This document shows positions 56,066 through 64,000 of a stretch of 64,000 bases of DNA, piece after piece. The stretch comes from Shimia sp040225985 (GTDB taxonomy: Bacteria; Pseudomonadota; Alphaproteobacteria; Rhodobacterales; Rhodobacteraceae). The stretch is taken from contig NZ_JBBPEU010000004.1 of assembly GCF_040225985.1 (NCBI RefSeq), positions 212,379 through 276,378 on the forward strand, given 5' to 3'. The notes beneath the pieces are model-generated. The model saw only the letters and a program-made list of their open reading frames with translations. It had not been told where the DNA came from and ran no database searches. Position numbers and translations under genes: made by a program. Each line of letters starts with the position of its first letter. Position 1 is the stretch's first letter.

Positions 56066-59000
56066 TTATTCGAGCTCGATCATCAGGTCCTTCGCGTCGA
56101 TTTGGCCACCGGCCTGCACATGCACCGCCTTAACCGTGGCGTCACGCTCGGCGTGGATACCGGTTTCCATCTTCATCGCTTCGATGGTCAGCAGCAGATC
56201 GCCTTCCTTGACCTGCTGGCCCACGCTGACGGCAACACTGGCCACCACGCCGGGCATCGGCGCGCCGATGTGGTTGGCATTCCCCGCTTCGGCCTTGGGC
56301 CGCGCCGCGGTCGAGGATTTCACCAGACGGTTGGGCACGCGGATCACGCGGGGTTGGCCGTTCAGTTCGAAAAACACTTTGACCTCGCCGTTCTCGTCGG
56401 TCTCGCCAATCGCTTGCAGGCGGATTTCCAGCGTCTTGCCGGGGTCGATTTCGGCCGAAATCTCTTCGCCCGGCTCCATGCCATAGAAGAAAGTCTTGGT
56501 CGGCAGGGTGCGCACCGGACCATAGGTGCGGTGGCGGCCCATGTAATCAAGGAAGACCTTGGGATACATCAGATATCCGTTCAGGTCCTCGTCATCGACC
56601 TTGTAGCCTTCCAGCTCTTTTGACAATTCGGCGCGGGTCGTCTCAAGGTCAACCGGCGCGAGGTGTTTGCCGGGGCGTTCGGTGTTGGGTTGTTCGCCCT
56701 TCAGCACCTTGTCGATGATCGCCGAGGGGAAACCGCCCGGGGGCTGGCCCAGATTGCCGCGCATCATGTCGACCACCGAGTCCGGGAAGGCCACGTCATG
56801 CGACGGATCTTCGACCTCGGCGCGGGTCAGGCCTTGGGATACCATCATCAGCGCCATGTCGCCAACCACCTTGGAAGACGGCGTTACCTTGACGATATCC
56901 CCGAACATCTGGTTCACGTCGGCATAGGTCTGTGCGACGTCCGGCCATTTCTCTTCCAGCCCCAAAGACCGGGCCTGTGCCTTGAGGTTGGTGAACTGGC
57001 CACCGGGCATCTCGTGCAGGTAAACCTCGGAGGCGGGAGCCGCGAGGCCGCTCTCGAACGCCACGTATTGCGCCCGCACGCCTTCCCAGTAATCCGAGAT
57101 TTCACGCACAGCTTCGATATCCAGACCGGTGTCGCGGTCGGTATGGCGCAGCGCCTCGACGATCGAACCAAGGCAGGCTTGCGAGGTGCCGCCACTGAAC
57201 GCGTCCATGGCTGCATCCACCGCGTCGACACCCGCATCGGCCGCGGCCAGAATGGTCGCTCCCGCGATGCCGCTGGTGTCATGGGTGTGGAAGTGGATCG
57301 GCAGCCCGACCTCTTCCTTCAGCGCCTTGATCAGAACCGTGGCCGAGGCCGGTTTCAACAGGCCTGCCATGTCCTTGAGACCCAGCACATGCGCGCCTGC
57401 CGCCTCAAGCTCTTTGGCCATCGCCACATAGTATTTCAGGTCATACTTCGCACGGTCGGGGTTCAGAATGTCGCCGGTGTAACAGACCGTGCCTTCGCAG
57501 ATCTTGCCGGACTCCACCACCGCATCCATGGCGACGCGCATGTTTTCGACCCAGTTCAGGCTGTCGAACACGCGGAACACGTCCACGCCGGTTTCCGCAG
57601 CCTGCCGTACAAATTCCTGCACCACGTTGTCGGGATAGTTAGTATAGCCCACGCCGTTCGAGGCGCGCAGCAGCATTTGCGTCAGAAGGTTCGGCATCCG
57701 CTCGCGCAGGTCGCGCAGGCGCTGCCACGGGCATTCCTGCAAGAAGCGATAGGCCACGTCAAAGGTCGCACCGCCCCAGCATTCGACGCTGAACAGCTGC
57801 GGGATGTTCGCGGCATAAGCAGGCGCCGCCTTGATCATGTCGATCGAGCGCATCCGCGTCGCCAGCAGCGACTGGTGCCCGTCCCGCATCGTGGTGTCGG
57901 TGAGCAGCAGTTGTTTCTGCGCTTTCATCCAGTCGGCCACCGCCTGCGCGCCCTTGTCCTCGAGAAGGTTACGGCTGCCATAGGCCGGTTCCGCGCGGTT
58001 TGCAGGCGGGCGCGGTGCCTTGAGGTCGGCCGGCGGCATTGGGCGATCGGTGGTCTCGGGGTGTCCGTTCACGCTGATATCGGCGATATAGGTCAGAACC
58101 TTGGTGCCCCGGTCCTTGCGCTTGGCGAACTGGAACAGCTCGGGCGTCTCGTCGATGAACTTGGTGGTGTATTGGTTGGTTAGGAAGGTCTTGTGCTTCA
58201 AGAGGTTCTCGACGAACGCAATATTGGTGCTGACACCGCGAATCCGGAACTCGCGCAGGGCGCGGTCCATGCGGGCGATGGCCTTTTCGGGCGTCGGTGC
58301 CCAGGCGGTCACTTTCGTGAGCAGCGAGTCATAGTAACGCGTGATCACCCCGCCCGCATAGGCCGTGCCGCCATCAAGGCGGATGCCCATGCCCGTGGCT
58401 GACCGGTACGCGGTGATACGGCCATAGTCGGGAATAAAGTTATTCTGCGGGTCTTCGGTCGTGATCCGGGTTTGCAGAGCATGGCCATTGAGGCGGATGT
58501 CATATTGCGAGGCTTTGCCGGTGGCTTCGGCAATGCTCTTGCCTTCGGCGATCAGGATTTGGGCCTGAACGATGTCGATGCCGGTGACTTCTTCGGTGAC
58601 GGTGTGTTCAACCTGCACGCGGGGGTTCACTTCGATGAAATAGAACTTGCCGGTCTCCATATCCATCAGGAATTCGACCGTGCCGGCGCATTCATAGTTC
58701 ACATGGGCGCAGATTTTGCGGCCAAGCTCGCAGATTTCTTCACGCTGTGCCTCGGAAAGATACGGAGCAGGGGCGCGCTCGACAACCTTCTGGTTGCGGC
58801 GCTGGACCGAGCAGTCGCGTTCGTAGAGATGATAGATGTTGCCCATCTTGTCGCCAAGGATCTGAACCTCGACGTGGCGGGCGCGGGTGATCATCTTTTC
58901 CAGATACCCCTCGCCATTGCCGAATGCGGCTTCGGCCTCGCGACGGCCTTCCAGTACCTTTTCCTCGACCTCGTCTGGACCAAAGATCGGACGCATGCCA

Positions 59001-59506
59001 CGGCCACCGCCGCCCCAGCTTGCCTTGAGCATCAGGGGATAGCCGATCTCGGCCGCCTCGGCGCGGATCGCGTCCATGTCATCGCCCAGAACTTCGGTCG
59101 CAGGGATCACCGGCACACCGGCCGCGACGGCGACCTTGCGGGCCGATGCCTTGTCGCCAAGGGCGCGCATGGTTTCGGCTTTGGGGCCTATGAAAGTGAT
59201 ACCGTTCGCTGCGCAGGCATCGACGAATTCGGGGTTCTCGGACAGCAGGCCATAGCCCGGGTGGATCGCATCCGCCCCGCTTTCCTTGGCGACGCGGATG
59301 ATCTCGTCAATCGACAGGTAGGCCGCAACCGGCCCCATGCCTTCGCCGATGCGATACGCTTCGTCCGCTTTGAAACGGTGCAGGCCGAATTTGTCTTCTT
59401 CGGCAAAAACGGCGACGGTCTTTTTCCCCATCTCGTTTGCGGCGCGCATCACGCGAATCGCGATTTCACCGCGGTTGGCGATTAGGATTTTCTGAAAGTC
59501 AGGCAT
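56066..59506 (-). CDS. pyc: Pyruvate carboxylase
   Basis: A 1146-residue, single-chain biotin enzyme that makes oxaloacetate from pyruvate and bicarbonate. In order: biotin carboxylase (about 1-460, with GGGGRGM and the EVNPRVQVEHTVTE segment), carboxyltransferase (about 530-800, DTTMRDGHQSLLATRMR at its start), an allosteric/PC-specific domain, and the C-terminal biotin carrier with K1112 in EAMKMETG. All are complete. It is monocistronic, preceded by about 230 bp of non-coding DNA. Its role is anaplerotic, linking sugar and gluconeogenic metabolism. Confidence 0.97.
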   Translation of the reverse strand: MPDFQKILIANRGEIAIRVMRAANEMGKKTVAVFAEEDKFGLHRFKADEAYRIGEGMGPVAAYLSIDEIIRVAKESGADAIHPGYGLLSENPEFVDACAANGITFIGPKAETMRALGDKASARKVAVAAGVPVIPATEVLGDDMDAIRAEAAEIGYPLMLKASWGGGGRGMRPIFGPDEVEEKVLEGRREAEAAFGNGEGYLEKMITRARHVEVQILGDKMGNIYHLYERDCSVQRRNQKVVERAPAPYLSEAQREEICELGRKICAHVNYECAGTVEFLMDMETGKFYFIEVNPRVQVEHTVTEEVTGIDIVQAQILIAEGKSIAEATGKASQYDIRLNGHALQTRITTEDPQNNFIPDYGRITAYRSATGMGIRLDGGTAYAGGVITRYYDSLLTKVTAWAPTPEKAIARMDRALREFRIRGVSTNIAFVENLLKHKTFLTNQYTTKFIDETPELFQFAKRKDRGTKVLTYIADISVNGHPETTDRPMPPADLKAPRPPANRAEPAYGSRNLLEDKGAQAVADWMKAQKQLLLTDTTMRDGHQSLLATRMRSIDMIKAAPAYAANIPQLFSVECWGGATFDVAYRFLQECPWQRLRDLRERMPNLLTQMLLRASNGVGYTNYPDNVVQEFVRQAAETGVDVFRVFDSLNWVENMRVAMDAVVESGKICEGTVCYTGDILNPDRAKYDLKYYVAMAKELEAAGAHVLGLKDMAGLLKPASATVLIKALKEEVGLPIHFHTHDTSGIAGATILAAADAGVDAVDAAMDAFSGGTSQACLGSIVEALRHTDRDTGLDIEAVREISDYWEGVRAQYVAFESGLAAPASEVYLHEMPGGQFTNLKAQARSLGLEEKWPDVAQTYADVNQMFGDIVKVTPSSKVVGDMALMMVSQGLTRAEVEDPSHDVAFPDSVVDMMRGNLGQPPGGFPSAIIDKVLKGEQPNTERPGKHLAPVDLETTRAELSKELEGYKVDDEDLNGYLMYPKVFLDYMGRHRTYGPVRTLPTKTFFYGMEPGEEISAEIDPGKTLEIRLQAIGETDENGEVKVFFELNGQPRVIRVPNRLVKSSTAARPKAEAGNANHIGAPMPGVVASVAVSVGQQVKEGDLLLTIEAMKMETGIHAERDATVKAVHVQAGGQIDAKDLMIELE

Positions 59507-59742
59507 GGGCAGGCTCCCCTCTTTTGTGCTCTGTCCAAAAAGTGACCAATGCCTAAGGCATGGGCTGCTTTGCGCGCAATACCAAGGACTGCGTAGTCTT
59601 GTTACATTTTCGCAAGGTTTTGTTCATTTTTTGGACATGAGCATAATTTGAACGGTCACGCGTTTGTGCGCAGCGACGTATTGCAACGCGAAACCGTCCG
59701 TGGCAGTAAAATCATGTTACATCAAAAAATCGGAATGTGAAC

Positions 59743-60204
59743 ATGTTAACTCGCCGCTCGTTTCTCTGGACCGCCACCGCTGCGGCGTTCATGCCCGCGT
59801 TGGCCCATGCCAACCCCGCCAAGATTAGCGCCGCTGACGCGCTGGAACAGGTCCGGGCGGGCAAGCTGATCCTGATCGACGTGCGCACTCCCGGTGAATG
59901 GGAACAGACCGGCGTTGCCAAGGGCGCGTGGCCGCTGGACATGACCCAGCGCGATTTCGGGCCGAAATTCCTGGCCGTGCTGGAACGCAATCCGGACCAT
60001 GAGGTCGCCATCATTTGCCGCACAGGCAACCGGACGGGATACTTGATGGAAGTGCTGGAAAAGAACGACATCAAGGGCGTTCTGGACGTGTCGGAAGGCA
60101 TGGCCGGCGGGCCGAATGGCAAAGGCTGGATTCCTTCAGGTCTGCCTGTTGTGCCCGGTCGTGAAGCGGTCGACAACCTGCCTGCAGACCTCAAGGCGCT
60201 CTAG
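59743..60204 (+). CDS. Tat-exported rhodanese-like protein
   Basis: A 153-residue single-domain rhodanese. The N-terminus is a Tat signal (TRRSFLWTATAAAFMPALAH). The catalytic Cys is C92 in the loop CRTGNR, consistent with a sulfurtransferase; DVRTPGEWEQTG is the usual entry motif. ATG 59743 is preferred over a GTG at 59737. It is convergent with the FMN dehydrogenase gene, overlapping by four bases. Periplasmic sulfur transfer or redox protection is likely; the donor and acceptor are unknown. Confidence 0.85.
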   Translation: MLTRRSFLWTATAAAFMPALAHANPAKISAADALEQVRAGKLILIDVRTPGEWEQTGVAKGAWPLDMTQRDFGPKFLAVLERNPDHEVAIICRTGNRTGYLMEVLEKNDIKGVLDVSEGMAGGPNGKGWIPSGLPVVPGREAVDNLPADLKAL

Positions 60205-61334
60205 GTCACAACGCACGTGTGCAGATCGGCAAGGCTGGCTGCTCCGATCTGCCCCATATTGGCCTGCATGTCCTGACGCAGAATATCCACCAGATGATCG
60301 GGTCCCTTGGCGCCAAGCGCAGCAAGGGCATAGTGGAATCCCCGCCCCAACATCACGAAATCTGCGCCTAACGCCATGGCGCGCAGAATATCCAGACCTG
60401 TCTCAACGCCGCTGTCCAGAATGAGCGGCAGTGATGTGGCTGCGCGGATTGCGGGCAGGGCCTCGATCGTGGCAGGGGCGGCGTCGAACTGGCGCCCGGC
60501 ATGGTTCGAAATCCAAAGCGCATCCACACCCATCGCCTCCAGTCTCGGCGCGTCTTCTGCCCTCAGCACGCCTTTGACCAAAAGCGGCCCGTCCCAGTGG
60601 TCGCGTAGCCATTGCAGATAGGCCCAGTCCGGCGAGGTCCGCAAAAGATAGCCCGCATGGGCGGTCGAACTCAGCCCCGTCACCTGCCCGGCATATTCGT
60701 CGATCAGGCGCATACGCGGCATCCCGCTGCGCAAGATGGCCAGCGCCCAGGACGGACGCCGCGCAACCTGAGCCAGAAGGCGCGGGGTAAGGCGGGGCGG
60801 GGTGGTCAGGCCGGACCGCACCTGCCGTTCGCGGCGGCTCGCCACCGGTACGTCCACGGTCAGAACCAATGTCGTAAACCCGGCGGCCTTGGCCCTCTGC
60901 AGGATATCGCGGCGAATGTCCGCGTCCCGCGGCGGGTACAGCTGGAACCACGCATGGTCTCCGATATGCGGGGCCAGATCATCGGGCGTCTGCGTGGCAA
61001 CGGTGGATAGGCAAAAGGGAATGTTCAGACGCTTGCCCGCCTCGGCCAGCATCTGTTCCGCACCGGGCCAGATAAGACCCGACATGCCCACGGGCGCGAT
61101 CCCGACGGGCAGGGGGTGGTCTGCGCCCAGAAAGTGCACCGCTGTGTCACAGGCAATATCGCCGTGCAGGATCGACGGCAGAAACAGGATCTCGTCCAGC
61201 TTGGCACGGTTGCGGGCCTTGGTTCGCTCATCCCCGGTGGCGCTGTCCAGATATTCCCAGACAAATTTGGGCAGGCGCGCCTGTGCTTTCTGGCGCAGAT
61301 CGGACAGGGCGGGATATGTGGCGTGAAGGTCCAT
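60201..61334 (-). CDS. FMN-dependent alpha-hydroxy-acid dehydrogenase (LldD family)
   Basis: A 377-residue TIM-barrel flavoenzyme of the lactate dehydrogenase/glycolate oxidase family. The active-site His-Arg motif is ISNHAGRQFD and the FMN-phosphate site is GVETGLDILRAMALGADFV. PVGIAPVGMSGL and the N-terminal segment FVWEYLDSATGDE are typical. ATG 61334 was chosen because family homology begins MDLHATYPALSDLRQKA. L-lactate, mandelate or another 2-hydroxy acid could be the substrate. It is divergent from the helicase gene with about 140 bp between them. Confidence 0.88.
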   Translation of the reverse strand: MDLHATYPALSDLRQKAQARLPKFVWEYLDSATGDERTKARNRAKLDEILFLPSILHGDIACDTAVHFLGADHPLPVGIAPVGMSGLIWPGAEQMLAEAGKRLNIPFCLSTVATQTPDDLAPHIGDHAWFQLYPPRDADIRRDILQRAKAAGFTTLVLTVDVPVASRRERQVRSGLTTPPRLTPRLLAQVARRPSWALAILRSGMPRMRLIDEYAGQVTGLSSTAHAGYLLRTSPDWAYLQWLRDHWDGPLLVKGVLRAEDAPRLEAMGVDALWISNHAGRQFDAAPATIEALPAIRAATSLPLILDSGVETGLDILRAMALGADFVMLGRGFHYALAALGAKGPDHLVDILRQDMQANMGQIGAASLADLHTCVVT

Positions 61335-61475
61335 GCCCCCGTTTTCCGCCGCATCCGCAGCTTTGTCCAGAGACCGCGCAGCCGCGCCACACGCAACAGT
61401 GCGCGCTGGCGGGAAATGCACTTGGAACATAAAGAGAACTTTTCTTCACGCTTTGCAAGGGCTACATTGCGCCGC

Positions 61476-63911
61476 ATGAGCAGTTTTGACGAATCCGACG
61501 CTTTCGAGAGCGCCTCTCTCTCGGCCCGCGCGATGGCCGCGCGGCCTGTGTCCACACCTTATCTGGACGAGTTGAACCGGGCCCAACGCGAAGCCGTTGA
61601 ACGGCTGGACGGGCCTGTCCTGATGCTGGCCGGGGCGGGCACGGGCAAGACCAAGGCCCTGACCGCGCGGATTGTACATCTTCTCAACACCGGTCGCGCG
61701 CGCCCCAACGAAATTCTGGCCGTGACTTTTACCAACAAGGCCGCGCGCGAGATGAAAAACCGTGTGGGCGGTATGCTGGGCCACACGGTTGAGGGCATGC
61801 CGTGGCTGGGCACCTTCCACGCGATCTGCGTGAAACTGTTGCGCCGTCATGCCGAGCTGGTGGACCTCAAATCGAACTTCACCATTCTGGACACCGACGA
61901 CCAGATCCGCCTTCTGAAACAACTCATCGTCGCCAACAACATCGACGAAAAACGCTGGCCTGCCCGCTTGCTTGCCAACCTCATTGACGGCTGGAAGAAC
62001 AAGGCGCTGACCCCGGCCAAGCTGCCCGCAGCGGATGCGGGTGCGTTCAACCATCGCGGCGGGGAGCTTTATGAGCAATACCAGTCCCGCCTGCGCGACC
62101 TGAACGCGACCGATTTCGGCGACCTGTTGTTGCACATGGTCACGATCTTTCAGGACCATCCCGACGTTCTGGCCCAGTATCAACGCTGGTTCCGCTATAT
62201 TCTTGTCGACGAATACCAGGATACCAACGTCGCCCAGTATATGTGGCTGCGCCTTCTGGCGGGCGGGCACAAGAATATCTGCTGCGTCGGCGATGATGAC
62301 CAGTCGATCTATGGCTGGCGCGGAGCCGAAGTGGGCAATATCCTACGCTTTGAAAAGGATTTCCCCGGCGCCCATGTGGTGCGGCTCGAACAGAACTACC
62401 GATCGACCCCGCATATCCTCGCCGCCGCCTCGAACGTGATCCGCGGCAATGCCGACCGTCTGGGCAAGGAACTCTGGACCGAGGCGGATGAAGGCGAAAA
62501 AGTCCGTCTGATCGGCCATTGGGACGGCGAAGAAGAGGCCCGCTGGATCGGTGAGGAGATCGAAACCCTGCAACGCGGTGTACGTGAACGTCGCCCGCTG
62601 TCGCTGGATGACATCGCCATCCTCGTGCGCGCCTCGCACCAGATGCGCGCCTTCGAGGACCGCTTTTTGACCATCGGTCTGCCCTATCGTGTGATCGGTG
62701 GGCCACGCTTCTATGAACGGCTCGAAATCCGTGATGCCATGGCCTACTTCCGCCTCGTCGTCTCGCCCGAGGATGACCTCGCCTTCGAGCGGATCGTGAA
62801 CACCCCGAAGCGCGGCCTTGGCAATGTCGCCCAGCAGAAAATCCAGACCTGCGCCCGCGACAATGGCGTGTCGCTGATGGAAGGGGCCCGTATCCTGATC
62901 GCGGAAAAGGGCATCGGCGGCAAAGGCGCCAAGGAACTGGCGCTGCTGCTCGACAACCTCGACCGTTGGCGCGCCATGATGGCCCGCCCGCAACCGACGC
63001 TGGCGGATGACGATGCCATTCTTGATGATGAAACGGGCCCTATGGCCCAGCCCCTGCCGCTCGACGCCCCCGATGTCAGCCATATCGAACTGGCCGAAAT
63101 CATCCTTGATGAATCCGGCTACACCACCATGTGGCAGAATGACAAAACACCCGAGGCCCCGGGCCGCCTTGATAACCTTAAGGAACTGGTCAAGGCGCTG
63201 GAAAGTTTCGAGAACCTGCAAGGGTTCCTCGAACATGTCAGCCTGATCATGGACAACGAATCAGACGAGGCCGAGGAAAAGGTCACCATCATGACCCTGC
63301 ATGCGGCCAAGGGGCTGGAATACCCCGCCGTGTTCCTGCCCGGCTGGGAAGACGGGCTTTTCCCCTCCCAGCGCAGCATGGATGAAAGTGGCCTCAAGGG
63401 GCTCGAGGAAGAACGCCGTCTGGCCTATGTGGGCATCACCCGCGCCGAGGAACTCTGCACCATTTCCTTTGCCGGAAACCGGCAGGTTTATGGCCAGTGG
63501 CAATCCCAGATGCCCTCGCGATTTATCGACGAACTGCCCGAGGATCATGTCGAGGTGCTGACTCCGCCGGGGCTCTACGGGGGCGGGTTTGGCGCCGCCG
63601 CGCGGCCCTCGGCCTCAGCGCTGGATGATCGGGTGGCCAGCGCCAACACCTATAATTCGCCGGGCTGGAAACGGATGCAGGCCCGCGCCGGCGAACGCGG
63701 CCTGTCACAGCCCCGCGAATCGCGCAATTCCGTCATCGACGCAAACGCGATCTCGAGTTTCACCGTCGGCGACCGCGTGTTCCACCAGAAATTCGGTTAT
63801 GGCACTGTGATCCATATCGAGGGCGACAAGCTGGAAGTGGCGTTTGAAAAGGCGGGCACCAAACATGTCGTCGCCAGCTACGTCACCGCGCCTGACGACA
63901 TCCCGTTCTAG
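61476..63911 (+). CDS. uvrD: ATP-dependent DNA helicase UvrD/PcrA
   Basis: An 811-residue superfamily 1A helicase acting in excision and mismatch repair. Motif I (Walker A) is GAGTGKTK at about 53-60, motif II is VDEYQDTN, motif III lies in CCVGDDDQSIYGWRGAE, and motifs V/VI are VTIMTLHAAKGLEYPAVFLPGWEDGLFP (positions about 590-620) and RRLAYVGITRAEE. The C-terminal 60 residues hold the Tudor-like RNA-polymerase-binding domain (FTVGDRVFHQKFGYGTVIHI). ATG 61476 gives MSSFDESDAFESAS; longer frames overlap the divergent gene. Confidence 0.96.
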   Translation: MSSFDESDAFESASLSARAMAARPVSTPYLDELNRAQREAVERLDGPVLMLAGAGTGKTKALTARIVHLLNTGRARPNEILAVTFTNKAAREMKNRVGGMLGHTVEGMPWLGTFHAICVKLLRRHAELVDLKSNFTILDTDDQIRLLKQLIVANNIDEKRWPARLLANLIDGWKNKALTPAKLPAADAGAFNHRGGELYEQYQSRLRDLNATDFGDLLLHMVTIFQDHPDVLAQYQRWFRYILVDEYQDTNVAQYMWLRLLAGGHKNICCVGDDDQSIYGWRGAEVGNILRFEKDFPGAHVVRLEQNYRSTPHILAAASNVIRGNADRLGKELWTEADEGEKVRLIGHWDGEEEARWIGEEIETLQRGVRERRPLSLDDIAILVRASHQMRAFEDRFLTIGLPYRVIGGPRFYERLEIRDAMAYFRLVVSPEDDLAFERIVNTPKRGLGNVAQQKIQTCARDNGVSLMEGARILIAEKGIGGKGAKELALLLDNLDRWRAMMARPQPTLADDDAILDDETGPMAQPLPLDAPDVSHIELAEIILDESGYTTMWQNDKTPEAPGRLDNLKELVKALESFENLQGFLEHVSLIMDNESDEAEEKVTIMTLHAAKGLEYPAVFLPGWEDGLFPSQRSMDESGLKGLEEERRLAYVGITRAEELCTISFAGNRQVYGQWQSQMPSRFIDELPEDHVEVLTPPGLYGGGFGAAARPSASALDDRVASANTYNSPGWKRMQARAGERGLSQPRESRNSVIDANAISSFTVGDRVFHQKFGYGTVIHIEGDKLEVAFEKAGTKHVVASYVTAPDDIPF

Positions 63912-63943
63912 GGCATTCGGGGGCGGGTACACACCATCGCCCA

Positions 63944-64000
63944 ATCTTCACCTTCGAAAAATACTCCGGGGGAGTCGTGCAAATTCAGCGAATTTGCACG
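63944..64000 (-). repeat. Dispersed hairpin-plus-GTATTTT element, copy 7
   Basis: Read on the minus strand: CGTGCAAATT and AATTTGCACG form a perfect 10-bp hairpin with a five-base loop (63976-64000), then CTCCCCCGGAGTATTTTTCG and AAGGTGAAGAT. The hairpin sequence differs entirely from the other copies while the tail is kept, so the tail rather than the stem sequence is conserved. Its orientation predicts a minus-strand gene ending just beyond the window. Confidence 0.55.

Noticed and set aside
56663..58183. 506-residue frame antisense to pyc
   Set aside because: Shadow of the carboxyltransferase domain; no ribosome binding site or family signal.
1..64000. tRNA, rRNA, CRISPR arrays, att sites, prophage or a replication origin
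   Set aside because: No cloverleaf with a T-loop, no spaced short repeats, no integrase and no DnaA-box cluster were seen by reading; a dedicated search could still find a divergent example.

Overview
The window looks like chromosomal DNA of a marine alphaproteobacterium of the family Rhodobacteraceae (Roseobacter group). GC content is high throughout and genes are tightly packed. The gene set is typical of that group: class I lysyl-tRNA synthetase, large pyruvate carboxylase, a TRIC-type channel, GltX, a PreTA/PydC/HydA pyrimidine pathway, and the tesA/ybbA/ybbP arrangement. The family assignment is inferred from protein character and gene order, not from a marker-gene search. I see no rRNA, tRNA, CRISPR array, complete insertion sequence or prophage.

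Layout. 110-2019: pfkB and a Tat-exported metallo-beta-lactamase-fold protein. 2233-3558: gltX. 3677-4784: a gamma-glutamylcyclotransferase-like gene divergent from an Rrf2/NsrR-like regulator. 4835-9598: promoter, tandem glycine riboswitch, gcvT-gcvH-gcvP and a strong terminator. 9623-13510: ybbP-ybbA divergent from a TesA-like esterase. 13583-13789: a cold-shock gene. 14024-24911: a pyrimidine catabolism locus (preT-preA, two RutR-like TetR regulators, pydC, hydA and a four-gene ABC importer) with three RutR-box-like operators. 24983-28775: thioredoxin 2, a geranylgeranyl-reductase-like flavoprotein, a YciA thioesterase and a two-gene surface-sugar cassette. 28923-30847: two small membrane proteins flanking a striking inverted repeat, a decayed REP-associated transposase and a frameshifted secreted protein. 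31013-37834: ettA, a sulfotransferase-like gene, a MarR-GNAT fusion, nadD, an EamA transporter and dacB. 37923-39858: a TerB-like gene and a DddW-like cupin divergent from a LysR regulator. 39973-45756: lysS, a DUF4864-like gene, a large beta-helix protein, a small membrane protein and gap. 45906-50219: phrB and the copper pair copA-cueR. 50320-54195: an AraC regulator divergent from an iorAB-like molybdenum hydroxylase. 54304-63911: a secreted repeat-like protein, a TRIC channel, pyc, a rhodanese, an FMN alpha-hydroxy-acid dehydrogenase and a UvrD/PcrA helicase.

How genes work together. The clearest pathway is reductive pyrimidine degradation: PreT/PreA reduce uracil, HydA opens dihydrouracil and PydC releases beta-alanine, CO2 and ammonia. 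An ABC importer presumably brings in a pyrimidine-like compound. RutR-like repressors probably control both transcription units through TGACC-N4-GGTCA-type boxes. The gcv operon is under glycine riboswitch control and the copper pair has a textbook 19-bp-spacer MerR-type promoter.

A second theme is a dispersed element found seven times. It is a GC-rich hairpin followed by a tail resembling GTATTTT-N(5-7)-AAG-N-(A/T)GAAG. In every copy its orientation agrees with the end of an adjacent gene or of a gene expected just outside the window.
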